Shown here: piece by piece, positions 33,515-44,261 of the stretch
Layout: each line of letters starts with the position of its first letter
Position numbering within the stretch: the stretch's first letter is position 1
DNA from: Hypholoma sublateritium FD-334 SS-4
Taxonomy: Eukaryota; Basidiomycota; Agaricomycetes; Agaricales; Strophariaceae
Reading direction: 5' to 3'
Assembly: GCA_000827495.1 (NCBI GenBank)
Contig: KN817601.1
Span: 65,823 to 129,822 of the forward strand
Length of the DNA: 64,000 bases
Position numbers and translations under genes: made by a program
The notes under the pieces: generated by a model
The model's input: the letters and a program-made list of their open reading frames with translations, nothing else
Databases searched by the model: none
What the model was told of the DNA's origin: nothing

Positions 33515-35784
33515 ATGGCAACAGAACCCGGCTGGAAAACCCTCGCTTCTCGCAAGAAACAGGCGCTACACGACGCAATCCCGCGCGGATGGCTCATCCC
33601 GAGCCTCCCGATCTCTGAACACCCCAACGTCATCGAGGTGCCCCGGACGTGCGGCCTGCTCACCGCGCGCGAGCTCGAGATCACGGAGACGACGGATGTC
33701 GAGGTCATCTTGCGCAACCTCCGTACGTCGGTGTGGACGTCGCTCGAGACAACGGGTGCGTTCTACAAACGCGCGGTGATCGCGCATCAGCTGGTAAGGC
33801 GATCTCTCAACGTGGAGGACTTGTCTGAATGAATGCAGACAAACTGCCTCACGGAAATCTTCGTTGAACGCGCGTTGACAAGAGCAATGGAGCTCGACGA
33901 CATTTTGCGCGACACGGGCAAGGTCGTAGGGCCGCTGCACGGGCTTCCCGTCTCTCTAAAAGGTGCGTTGGCAACTATGTATATTGCGTCACTCTGAACA
34001 CCGGACAGACCAGTTCAAAATCAAGGGCTTGGAAACCGTCATGGGTGAATCACACCGGAATCGCGAGCGCTGCACTTCTAACGAGAGTCATCAGGCTACG
34101 TGTCAGGAATTGGGCAATACGCAGACCGCGACAGCGTTATCGTCGAGATCCTCTACAAATGCGGTGCCGTCCCGTTCGTCCGCACCAACGTGCCCCAAAC
34201 GCTTATGGTGCGCGCCTCATTATCTCCCATCAATGCTACTGCGTACTCAATCCTTGAAAGTGGGGCGAAACACACAACAACGTCTTCGGGCGCACGCTCA
34301 ACCCATACAACCGCTCCCTCACCCCCGGGGGCTCCTCTGGCGGGGAGGGTGCCCTCCTCGCGATGAAGGGCAGCCCCCTAGGGGTGGGGACGGACATCGG
34401 CGGGTGAGCACCCACCAACGCTGCGTGGATGATAGATCTAACTGCGGCACCCCAAGCTCGCTCCGGATCCCGGCCGCCTTCTGCGGGCTCTACACGCTGC
34501 GCCCCTCGTACTCGCGCCTGCCGTACCACGGCGCCGCCAACGCGCTCTCGGGGCAGGAGTCCATCCTGTCCGTGCTCGGGCCCATGGCGAACTCGCTGGC
34601 CGGGATAAAGGACTTCATGACGGCCGTCATCGCGGAGAAGCCGTGGAATCTGGACCCGGTGGTCGTGCGGAAGCCGTGGAGCGAGGACGAGTGGGATCTT
34701 TGTGAGCATGGGGGCGTGGGGGGGCAGCTTTGCTTCGCGGTGATGTGGGACAATGGGGTGGTGCGGCCCCACCCGCCGTTGGTGCGGGCGATGCGCATTG
34801 CTAAGGCGGCGTTGGAGAAGGCGGGACATAGAGGTGACTTTGCCCGCAACGGAGCCTCATTTAAATTATTGATACCTGAATTTTCAGTGATCGACTGGGT
34901 GCCGCACAAGCATCTCGAGATATACAAGAACGCAGTACGCGTTATCTCGTTTAATTCAATCGTTACCAGCCCGGTAACTGAGATATAGGAAACGATCTTC
35001 GTCGCCGACGGAAATCACGACTACACCACGGAATGCGCAAAGTCCGGGGAGCCGCTCATCCGCACCATGGCGCCCTCCGAAGAGGAGGAGGTCGCCGAGG
35101 GCTACGCGTTCGAGCCGCCGGCCCCCTTCGTCAAGGCGCTCGTCGGCGCCCCCGCGCACCACCGCGCGTATGACGTGCGTGCCCGCACCTCCCCGCCCAG
35201 GGCGTACTCACCCACTGCGCATCCAGCTCTGGAAACTCCACGACGAGAAGCGCGCGTTGCGGAAGGCGCACCTCGACCACTGGGAGCGCACCGTGCGCGA
35301 CACGGGCACCGGGCGGCCGGTCGACGCGATCCTCTCGCCCGCGGTGGCGTACACCGCCGTCCCGCACGGACTCAACACGTGAGGCCTTCTCCTCTGCCCC
35401 GCTGTGTAACGCAATTGCTTAACTGGGGCGTGCGCACGCCAGCGACTCCTTCTACACGACGCTGTGCAACGCGCTGGACTACACCGCGTCCGTGTTCCCC
35501 GTGACGCACGTCGACCCCGCGCGCGATGTGCCGCACGAGCCGCACGCGTTTTATAACCACGAGGACGAGGCGGTGTACCGGCTCTGTGCGTGTACTGCCT
35601 TTGTACCGTGGGTTTCGCTGACTCCTCCTTGCGTTGGGCGCTAGACAACACGGATCTGTTCGCGGGGTGTCCGGTCGGGCTGCAGCTCATCGGCCGGACG
35701 CTGGAAGAGGAGGCCGTTCTGCGGATGACGTACGTTGTGGATGAGGCGCTGAAGCGGTACGCGTCGGAAGGAGGCCCCGCTTGA
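33515..35784 (+). CDS. Amidase-signature enzyme (acetamidase/general amidase type)
   Basis: Hydrolyses an amide to acid and ammonia; the substrate is unknown, with fungal acetamidases as closest in form. The start is [16 protein letters not shown] at 33515. Exons 33515-33793, 33839-33962, 34009-34044, 34095-34207 and 34261-34403 and later ones join in frame with GT/AG borders. The Ser-cisSer-Lys triad is present: Lys in LPVSLKDQF (formed across a splice), the first Ser in [20 protein letters not shown], and the nucleophile Ser in GVGTDIGGS followed by [21 protein letters not shown] (also across a splice). The C-terminal part has [35 protein letters not shown] and the family-typical [22 protein letters not shown]. 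The length of about 570 residues is usual. It appears intact. It ends 130 bp from the 3' end of the convergent zinc-finger gene. Confidence 0.92.
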
Positions 35785-35915
35785 ATAGCTATCCTTTGAT
35801 TCGTCCAGGTATTTCAAGGTACATGTTATAGTAATAAATTGTCGACTGTGATATGTATATATACTGACATTGAAAGATTATTTAACCACTGAGCATGCCA
35901 AGTACATGAACCAAT

Positions 35916-37128
35916 TCACATTCGTCGACCTCCATCACTTTCCACTGAGTTGGCGCCGTTCGTGCTTGCAGATCCATCTTGGCGAACAACGTGCGAAATG
36001 AAGGTACACTCCTCTTCGCGCACGCCGCCCTGTTGACTGTCGGCCGCCGCGGCATGCAGCGTCTTTATGTGGCGCTTAAGACTGTCTGTGCGCGTGAACG
36101 CCCGCTGACACAGCGGCACGGGGCACACGTGGCTCGGCGCCTTGTGCTGCCGCGACTCGAGGTGGCGCACGAGGTCCTTCTTGCTCGCCGCGTAGAAGTC
36201 CACGCATAAATCGCACTTGTACCGCTTTTTCTCGGGCTCGTCGCGCTCGGGGACGCGGCGCCGCCCGTCGGCGCCGCCCGTACTGCCCGGCTGCGGGCGC
36301 GCGGGCGTCATCACCTGCGTCCAGGTGACTTTCTCGTCCTCCGGGGGTCCGGGCGTGCCGGTGCGTTTGCGCTTCGGGGTGAGTGGGGACGGCGGCGGCT
36401 GTGAGCTGAAAGTGGCACTGCGGAATGGGCGACTGGATTATCGTGTGTGTGCGGACGCGAGATGCTAGCGGGGACCGACCTTGGAAGCTGCGTGCCCGGC
36501 GGGACGGCCAGTATCATCAGTGGGGCGCCTCTCCAGCGTTGCTCGCGCGCGCTGGTCGAGCTCGCGGGCCTCTTCGATGTGTCATGTTTGGTGGCACGCG
36601 GGCCGGGGTCGTTGGCGGATTCGTCCTCTGATTCAGACCTGCGAATTCGTGAGTGTCGAAATAAACACAGCGGAATGCGGTGTTGGGTACGTACGAGTCG
36701 CCATCGCTGTACTTGCCCTCATCCCGCGTGCGGTACGTAGTGCGGTCGAACGCGGGCTCGTATTCGGAGACGCCCATGTATCTCTCACGTCCGGTCCGCT
36801 CCGCATCGGATACGACGGACGCCCCGCGCCCATTGGTAGGACGTGCGCTATTTATCTGTCTGTCTTCGACCTTGCTGGACGGCTCGCGCGGCGCGGCGCT
36901 TCCCATTAGGTATTTCCCCGTCCGCATGTTCTCCAGGTGTTCGGCCTCGGTTCTGGCCGATTGCGGTGGGCTGTACTTCTTGGCCTGCGCAATCGCTGAG
37001 CTGGGCCGGAGCGTACAAGGCGCGCGTGGGTGCGCCGCCGCCGGGCGAGCCGCGGGACCGGTGCTCGATGGGGTATCGGCGTCACTTCCTGCGCTATATC
37101 CTGCATGAGGGGCGACTGCTTTGTGCAT
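35916..37128 (-). CDS. C2H2 zinc-finger protein, probable transcription factor
   Basis: The likely start is the ATG at 37128 (MHKAVAPHAGYSAG), 81 bp below a TATA box. The frame is also open upstream without an ATG. The N-terminal two-thirds is disordered (STGPAARPAAAHP, EPSSKVEDRQ, an acidic SESEDES patch after a short intron near 36630-36660), then a GTPGPPEDEKVTW region. Two zinc fingers lie near the C-terminus: YKCDLCVDFYAASKKDLVRH with a distal LESRQH (CX2C), and VCPVPLCQRAFTRTDSLKRH with a distal IKTLH (CX4C). An Arg/Lys-rich RRRVPERDEPEKKRYK segment before finger 1 could be a nuclear localisation signal. DNA binding is inferred from the fingers; targets are unknown. It is convergent with the amidase. 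Confidence 0.82.
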
Positions 37129-37208
37129 TCTGGACGGCGATGTTGGATCTGCGTTGGGGGGGTGAAGGCGGGCGTTTGGGTGTGCCAGGGAAGAGCCAGT
37201 GGGCGCGG

Positions 37209-37215
37209 TTTTATA
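37209..37215 (-). promoter_or_regulatory. TATA box of the C2H2 gene
   Basis: TATAAAA on the minus strand (read from CCATATAAAACCGCG), 81 bp upstream of the ATG at 37128. It supports that start over an upstream one. Confidence 0.45.
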
Positions 37216-39064
37216 TGGAGTGAAAGACACAACGGAGCCACCAGGCCACGGGCCACTTCGTTAATTTGCGTTGTCCGCTGCTTTATAGCGGCCATTTATT
37301 CACATCTCCGAGTTTGGGGTCTGCGATAGCATCTGGAGGCATTTGAAAATGATAACATGCCCCTTATGTGAATACTTGAATTACAATGGCCATTGAGATT
37401 TGCATGTTTATGTGGGCGCAACACGAAATTGCTATTGCGGGCCTGTTCTTGTAGGGCCAAAGGTATTCCCTGGATTATCATGGGTATATTTCCACTTATT
37501 GTTTACAATGGACCGCATCCTGTGTAATATCCCCCGACGATCAGTGGCTGGGATACAACGTTGTTCATCCAGCAGCCCACGGAAGACAGAAACTGTCACT
37601 GTTGAAGAGAGCTAAAGACACAAACACGGAACGCGGCTCTAATTTATCAACAGTATATTTTAATTAATCACAAAGAGCTGTTTGCAAGAGATGAGTTTAT
37701 GGCAAAGGACCGAAAGAAGCAGCGCCCTTTGTGTCGATTCCCTTTGTTGGTTGCACATCCTCAGATTTTACGAAACACAAGTGCGTGAAGTCTATTTAAC
37801 GCCATTCATGACATGCACTTTAAGGCAGTATATCTTGGTGAATTACAGTGAGGAGCAGTGAATCTCATCATCTCAGTGCAGAGTGTAATGCTCACTGTAC
37901 GTGTTTCTATATAAGGACAGACTCTCACCAAAAGCGGAGGATTCGAACATATGAACATGGCGACAGATCATCGATCATTGATCCCAGTGCTTTCAAACCT
38001 CGAGACGTGTACTTAAAATTGTGTAAATTCCAAGTAAATTCCACCCGTTATCTTTATTATCTTCTAGAAAAGAATGGACTCATTACGCTACGATCTGCTA
38101 CTGAAGATATTTCTCTTAATTTTAAACTCTTGTTTCTGGTTTGGAAGGGCTGGGTGGCAAAACATGGTGGTTCATAAAAGAAATTCCAGATACGCTGCAT
38201 ATAACAATGAAATGTTCCTGCTTGGAGAGGTAGATAAATCTTAAACGGCGACGCACACAGAGAAACCCAGAGATATAAAAAGGTCTGCAAGTTGGCATAG
38301 TAAAACGCCAAAGACACGCAAGTCTAGCTCGGAACCGGCCGGCATTGGCCGTAATCGTGGCAGTGCGTATCTGATGCCACTACAACACGCTCACACGGTT
38401 CAGACTTTGTTCCAACTTTGTTCAGACTTGCATCCAACATACCCCAATGAGAAGCTAACGAACAGTCACGTATACTGAATATGTGGGATAAAGACGCTCT
38501 CACTCTTTCGACGGGACATTGCAGCCGGAGGACGAGGCACAAGCAAGGTGCAGCAAGGAAGTGTGCCAGTATGTAAATTCAGAGTCAATCCGAAGCTCGT
38601 GCGTCTTCTCAGTTCTGTGAAGATTTTCTGACTGATTCGGGTCTTTTTTTGCCAGGCAGGCTATGGGCCCATGACCAGACAGTGACATATGTCCGCGTTA
38701 TCCTGCAGGCAGGATCACACATTCTCGCCTCCGTCCATCCGTTGACAAGTATCGACACTTCGACACCCTTCGATTGTGTTCCGATGGAAAGAAGGTGATG
38801 TACTGGTAACGGTGAGCTCGAGTGTATGCTCTCCCTCGATGTTGCACTGAGCTAGGTAGAGCAGGGACTCGGACCCGCTATTCAGGATGCGGTTCTGTTA
38901 CTTCATTCGAGCTCTTCATTGGTCCGAACCATATTTTTTGGTTAGTTTATTTTATTCCAAGAAGATTGTTGGGACGTGAACATGGGGCGCATATCAGTAT
39001 CAATACAGATAGGTACGCATTTCTGCTCGCTGATCTATCCTTTAGGCAGTTATCAAGCTCTAAG
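37216..39064. other. Intergenic, no gene recognised
   Basis: About 1.85 kb of AT-balanced sequence. No family-like exon, tRNA or inverted repeat was found. Open frames such as 37848-38177 and 38057-38317 overlap on opposite strands and lack any recognisable motif. Confidence 0.5.
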
Positions 39065-39812
39065 ATGTCTTCGCCAGGCCGGGTGTTCTATGCATGCCAT
39101 GTGTGTGAAAAACCTCTGAGGCGAGGAGGACAATCGATGTGGAAGCACTTCGAATGCGTAAAGCGGCATCCCAGCTTCATCATACAGGCGACAGCTACTA
39201 TTTCCGTGACCTTTTCACTTTCCTGCCAACATCGGCGATATAACAGCGGCATTCATACCAACAACTCAGTCGCCTTATACGCCTCTCTTCTACTACGTCT
39301 CAGACTATACTGGAGGCTGCGATCGTCACGAAATCACGGCAAGTAGAGATCCGTTTCTAAAGGATCTTGTCCTTGTCCCAGAAATGATTGTTCGTGCCTG
39401 CCAGCTTGGGATGTACGTCGGCAGCGCTAAATACCCTTCTACTCAACATGCATTGCTTCGCCTTTCTCATGCAAGTCATGCTTACCGAGTGGGGCGCACC
39501 GAAGACGTCGCGTATCAGGGAACCCCGCACTTCCTCCCAAAATTAGAATATACAGATTGTCAATCTGTATTGCAGCAAGGGCAGGTGAGTAGACGCCTCC
39601 TACCGCTTCCTCTTTTTTACCCGCGATGTCTCAACACAATACCATAAGAGGTCCTAAAGCGATTTGATGCTCCCGAACGATGTTCTCTCATTGACAAGCA
39701 ATGTCACTTTCTCCATCTTACTGCCGACCATTTTCGCCCGTTCGCGCATGCCTATCCCGCCAGGAACATCGTCCAGAAGCTTTGGTATCAAACAGGTTCC
39801 TCTGCGGTATAA
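39065..39812 (+). CDS. Hypothetical protein with Cys/His cluster
   Basis: I do not recognise it. The best model is three exons: 39065-39205, 39270-39594 and one starting near 39654, ending at the TAA at 39810-39812, about 205 residues. The N-terminus MSSPGRVFYACHVCEKPL followed by WKHFECVKRHP has a CX2C plus H/C/H spacing that could bind zinc, but it is not a standard finger. The middle (SPYTPLFYYVSDYTGGCDRHE, DPFLKDLVLVPEMIVRACQLGMYVG) and end (RFDAPERCSLIDKQCHFLHLTADHFRPF) read like real protein. The first intron has a weak donor (GTGACC). The stop lies only 60 bp before the next gene's ATG. It may be a decayed or mis-modelled gene. Confidence 0.4.
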
Positions 39813-39872
39813 AAGCATGTTTTTCTTTCTGTGTATCTTCAGAATTTTTTCGTCGACAATTCATCGAAAGCC

Positions 39873-40939
39873 ATGGAATCCTTCTTCCAAATCTTTCTTC
39901 TGTCCGTCATCACTCGAGGTATGTTCAATGTGTGTATCGCTACGCCATCGGTATCTAATGTTCGAAATGTAGGAGTCATCGGTTTGAGCCTTGAGCAAAG
40001 GTAACCATTCGAACATTGATGTTAACATCACATTTCACTAACGACAATGCTTGACAGTCACCAGAACAATGCGCGCGATACAACCCCAGTTACACCGGCC
40101 GGCTTCCAGCTCGCCTTCGGCCCTCTTACAGCTGCAACGTCGGCCCCATTTGTGAGTAGCCGTCGGCTGCGATTTTATATACTACCTGGAAATAATATGA
40201 ATTCAGTATATGGGATTCGTCTCCATCGACACCTACGACGTTGCCGCCTGTGCTGCACTCTGCAAGTCGCGGGATCCCGACAGCGTAGGCGGCGCCTGCC
40301 AATTTTTCAACATCTGGACGCCCGTCGTCAACGGAACAACGTCCACCAGCTCATGTAGCTTAGTGAGTTCATCCGACGCTATCTGCTATATTCCTGCCAA
40401 ATATTGATTTATCTACGCTTTAGTACTCCCGCCCCACCGACGCCTCCACTGCAACCAACATTCCCGACCCCGAATCGGGTCTCGCCGTCTCTCTTTCTCG
40501 TGGCTATGTCCGCACGTCTGTTGACCCCAATGGAGGATTTGAGAGTACGCCTTCCGGATGGACCGTTAGTCTCGGATCGGCCATATCCACTAATTCGGCC
40601 GCGATCGCTCACACCGGAACCGGCGTTGCCCGTCTGCTCTCGGTTCCGGCGGTTCCAGCCACTTTGGCCCCTGCCGCGGCGCTGGCTACTGTCTCCGGAA
40701 GCCCGTACGTCATCACTTTCTTTGAAGAAACCACCAACATCACTGCGTCTGGCAACGCGACGCTGGCCGTAAAATGGAACGGGAATCTCGTATTCTCGGT
40801 TGACGGCTTTTTCGGGGGATCGTGGCGATACCACTCAATCCCAGTCACCGCAGTGGGAGCTGATACTCTGCAGTTCTCAGCTACCGGAACGACGATTGCT
40901 GAGATTGACGTAGACGACGTCTACGTCCTCATTGCCTAA
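39873..40939 (+). CDS. Secreted fruit-body-type protein (Apple/PAN-like plus C-terminal beta domain)
   Basis: Resembles the basidiomycete 'fruit-body specific' secreted protein family; molecular role unknown. The ATG at 39873 opens a hydrophobic leader MESFFQIFLLSVIT, and two small introns join RG, VIGLSLEQ and SHQNNARDTTPVTPAGF. The family core follows: FQLAFGPLTAATSAP, then YMGFVSIDTYDVAACAALCKSRDPD, GGACQFFNIWTPVVNG and a Cys near the donor at about 40361 (SSCSL). Next come YSRPTDASTATNI and LAVSLSRGYVRTSVDPNGGFES, then a jelly-roll-like tail with SPYVITFFEETTN, LAVKWNGNLVFSV, WRYHSIPVTAVGADTLQFSATG and IDVDDVYVLIA. N-glycosylation-type sequons (NGT, NIT, NAT) fit secretion. The length of about 300 residues is on the short side, because the usual Cys-rich insert after GGFES is missing. 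The frame is intact. Confidence 0.8.
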
Positions 40940-41870
40940 ATTTTACATTTTCCGGTTGGAATGGTCATCTCTCCTGGATAGTAATTGAACGATCTTCTCT
41001 GATAGTACCTGATAAAACAACTAACAGTGTATCCGTGGGACAGATTCGGACTCTAATACATAGTATCAAACATGATAGCTACTGATCGACGTTTTGCGCA
41101 GGGTTAAATAAGCATAGGCAGATTGTGCTTGTATCACTTCGAGTATCAGTTAAATCTGATATGTAGAGTTTCGCCCAAATCTCAATAGTAAGCGCTCGCC
41201 GCTAAGCTCTAAGTGCTGAGTAGAAGCTGAGCGCTGAGCCTGTGATTCAACTGTGATTAATGCAAGGAGATGCTGCGTTGATGATCATGCGTAACCGAGC
41301 TGGGCTCAGTCTGAATCGTTCGCCAGCTTGATCGCTGGTCATCGACATAGACTTCACTCTCAATCATAAGTGACCCAAACTTGAACATTTGAAAATGTGC
41401 CGCGTTTGGCGGACCTGACGTTCCGACTCGTCGGCATTCAAAACTTCGCCAACGCCGGCCATTACTCGTATTTGAGCCAAGTTGCTGCCTGTTGCTGCGG
41501 TGAATTGAAGCGATGAGTCACATTCAAATTTGAATCATAGCTGATCATGATTCATAGCTTCATGAAGATGCACCGCAGTACTTGCTGAGTGCCTCATACA
41601 CTTTGATAGTGATCGCTGTGTCGGGGTATCATGTACATGAGTCACTTCAACTGCGGGTAGCGGCTGGCCAATGCTGCGACGACATGGGAAACCGCAGTAA
41701 CCGGAAACACTGCATAGTGCGTTGAGTCTTGACAATCTGACTATTAAAGCGACTGCAAAGCGCGCTCATGCCTTTCGTTAACAAACTTCAAAGCCTCTTT
41801 CCTTCGGCAAGCCTCCAAGCAATCTCCAAAGCTCAATCAGTTTTCTCTGTATTTCAGCTAGTACACCGTC
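40940..41870. other. Intergenic, no gene recognised
   Basis: About 930 bp of non-coding sequence. Locally repetitive around 41195-41245 (AAGCTCTAAGTGCTGAGTAG and AAGCTGAGCGCTGAGCC resemble each other), but no extended repeat or gene. Confidence 0.5.
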
Positions 41871-42212
41871 ATGTTCTGGCAAATCACATCTGCATCTTCC
41901 AGCGCGTCTTCCCTCATCGCCGCGAAATCAAGCCCGCCCCCTACTAAAGACTACGAAGCTGCATTTGGCAACCTGTCGTCTCGATACGGGTATTCTCAAT
42001 GCGGAAATGGAGTATATTGCCCACCTCCTCATAAATCCACCAAATCCACGAAAGTTCCGTCGCAAAAGACCACCAAGGTCCAATTTACACCGACAAACCG
42101 GACGCCCGCAGCAACGTCTCACCCCAAAAAGAACTACGAAGCCGCTTTTGCGCAGCTGTCTTCCAGTTATGGATTTGGAGGAGCATTTTCTCCGGCGCCC
42201 TCGAAAAAATAG
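41871..42212 (+). CDS. Small protein with two YEAAF...SSYG repeats (113 aa)
   Basis: A single-exon frame, MFWQITSASSSASSLIAAK, with two related motifs: KDYEAAFGNLSSRYGYSQ (residues about 26-43) and KNYEAAFAQLSSSYGFGG (about 86-103). They are linked by a basic Ser/Thr/Lys/Pro spacer (KSTKSTKVPSQKTTK). There is no signal peptide or membrane segment. Similar 'DYEAAF..L.S.YG' motifs occur in small uncharacterised basidiomycete proteins as I recall; function unknown. The internal repetition argues that it is a real gene. Confidence 0.55.
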   Translation: MFWQITSASSSASSLIAAKSSPPPTKDYEAAFGNLSSRYGYSQCGNGVYCPPPHKSTKSTKVPSQKTTKVQFTPTNRTPAATSHPKKNYEAAFAQLSSSYGFGGAFSPAPSKK

Positions 42213-42516
42213 CCAAAAGTGAGCACTTATGGGTCTTTCTAATTTTGTGTACATATTAATCTGAATTGTTGGTGTCTCCCAGGATGATTGAGCTATTCCT
42301 CAAATCTTCCTACTACCTGTACATGATAATCCGATATGCCCGACTCTGCTAGTAATATTTTAATCACATATCTATTGTGCTCTAGTAAAACCCCTCATAT
42401 GTATCAGCGGCAGTTGTCTACTATCGCTCCACATACCTACGTATTTTTCCAAAATTGACCTAATTGTCACTACGATTTACAGTGTATATCAATACTAAAT
42501 ACTGACGAGAATGTTC

Positions 42517-43309
42517 TTAAATGACAGGTGCGATCGCGCGATGCATTGAGTGCCCTGTGTACGGCCCATAGGCCTCGCGCACGCGCGCGGCAGATGCACG
42601 CGCCACGCTGGCCAACCAATTCTGTCCGACGCCACCCATGGTCCCCTCCAAAACGTTCCCGAGCTGAAATAGAAGCGCAACGTCTTGCGCCGAGTATGCG
42701 AGGACGCGCGCGTCGAGCGGGCGCTTCTCGAGGATAGCGTGGGAGCCGCCCTTGTCTGGGAAGCAGAGCGCGGCGCCAGCGTCCTTCACGCGCAGCCACT
42801 CGGCCGGGGGGTGGATGTACGTGTCTATTGATCGCTTGAGGCCGCTTACGAGGCGTACGTGAAGGCCGCGTGAGCGCCGCGCGGCAACCTCCAGCAGTTG
42901 GAGGTCGTACACCTTGGCGAGGTCGATGTTGTAAAGATGATAAAGAGCATCGGCGTCCATGCGGACGTCGTAGAAAAGCTACATGTACTATTAGCGCGTA
43001 ATATATGAATGGGAAAAAACCACCCACCTTTTGTGTCGCACTGCTTTCAAGAATAAGTCTCAAACTTCGACCTTCGGGGTCAACATGGTCGAATGCGAGT
43101 ACCCCGAGGACGGTGACGTCGACGACCCAGATTGTGTCCGATTTTTCTGCAATAACCTGGAATAGAGACACACGCCCGATACGAGACAGCTCTATCCCTT
43201 CAAGGTCGATGGCGAGTTTTGTTACGGGGCACTCGGGTGTTCCAGAAATATTGGCAATGCAATCATTGAGCAGGGAAATTGTGTCGGCAAGAATGATTTT
43301 AAGATCCAT
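42517..43309 (-). CDS. 3'-5' exonuclease of the DEDDy (RNase D/WRN-like) type
   Basis: Predicted to remove nucleotides from 3' ends of RNA or DNA with two metal ions; substrate unknown. Two exons. The start MDLKIILADTISLLNDC is at 43309 and the intron lies near 43025-42980. Exo I is LAIDLEGIELSR (Asp and Glu of DxE), Exo II lies in FYDVRMDADALYHLY (Asp), and Exo III is VLAYSAQDVALLFQL (Tyr-x3-Asp, hence DEDDy). There is no helicase, HRDC or KH domain, so it is a stand-alone exonuclease of the Egalitarian-like kind of about 245 residues. The stop is TAA at 42517-42519. A TATA box lies 54 bp upstream. Confidence 0.85.
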
Positions 43310-43362
43310 GATACGAAATCTCTTTCGAAGGGTTGGTGATTAGAAAGAAAAAAAGTTCGGCT

Positions 43363-43369
43363 CTTTATA
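43363..43369 (-). promoter_or_regulatory. TATA-like box of the exonuclease gene
   Basis: TATAAAG on the minus strand, 54 bp upstream of the ATG at 43309. Confidence 0.4.
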
Positions 43370-44261
43370 CCGACGAATGATACCCACGACTCGGAAACTT
43401 GAATGAGGTGACAGGCGGCAACACAACGATGATTTTGACTGCTTTGTCTTCTCATCATGCTTCTTGCAGTCCCTGCCTACTAGATCGAAGATAGGACCAG
43501 TATAGAAGGTAGTGCGGAGACAAATTTACGTCTATCAAAATTGTTTAGTTAGCCGTCTCTACTGCTTTCAGCGGAGATAGAGCAAGAGACCTCAGATTAG
43601 GCGCCCATGGACAAATTTAGAATACTTATAACACCCCTTGTCTTCCGACGCGCGAGTCCTACTACTATCTTTGAAAGCGCGACTATTGACTTGAGTAGTA
43701 GCCAGAATTAAATCGGACAAATAATCTTTGAAGCAGTTATGGTACTACCGACTTTGATTATACAGAAGATTTTTCCAACTCAAATTTGAGGATCATATAC
43801 CTAAACGTATGAGTTGACGTTTACTGACAACGCGGAGTAAAACGTGTGGGTCTTCTATCATGAAAGCGGGTACATACGAAGGGAATACGTTTGAGCCGCC
43901 CTGCGCTATTAGGTGTTTTGCGATTATACTGAGGGATTCATACCGAGGGATTCATTTGAGCTCCGTGGTCGGTGATTAGGATCTGTAGGTCTTTCTCGTA
44001 TTGAGAAGAACTCAGTTTATATCGTGCAATTTACTGCTTTACTCGCGATTGCGGAAAACCCAAAATACCCAATGTATAGCGGCCCATGAGTATCCTCAAG
44101 ACCGAGAATAGTTGTTGGCCATATAGCTGTCCTTTCATGAGAATCGGAAGGACAGGCGCAATAATAAGAAAAGATGATTTAGTTACACAGTACTTAGATA
44201 TATACTACAAATTGTTTCTCCGGAATGATGCATCATACAGTCGAAGTGTTGTAAATAAGTG
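43370..44261. other. Intergenic, no gene recognised
   Basis: About 900 bp between the exonuclease promoter and the 3' end of the separase gene. AT-rich, with no coding or repeat signal. Confidence 0.5.

Noticed and set aside
38840..38900. Possible tRNA on the minus strand (GGTCCGAGTCCC resembles a B box)
   Set aside because: T-arm pairing fails beyond 3 bp and no acceptor stem can be formed at tRNA distance.
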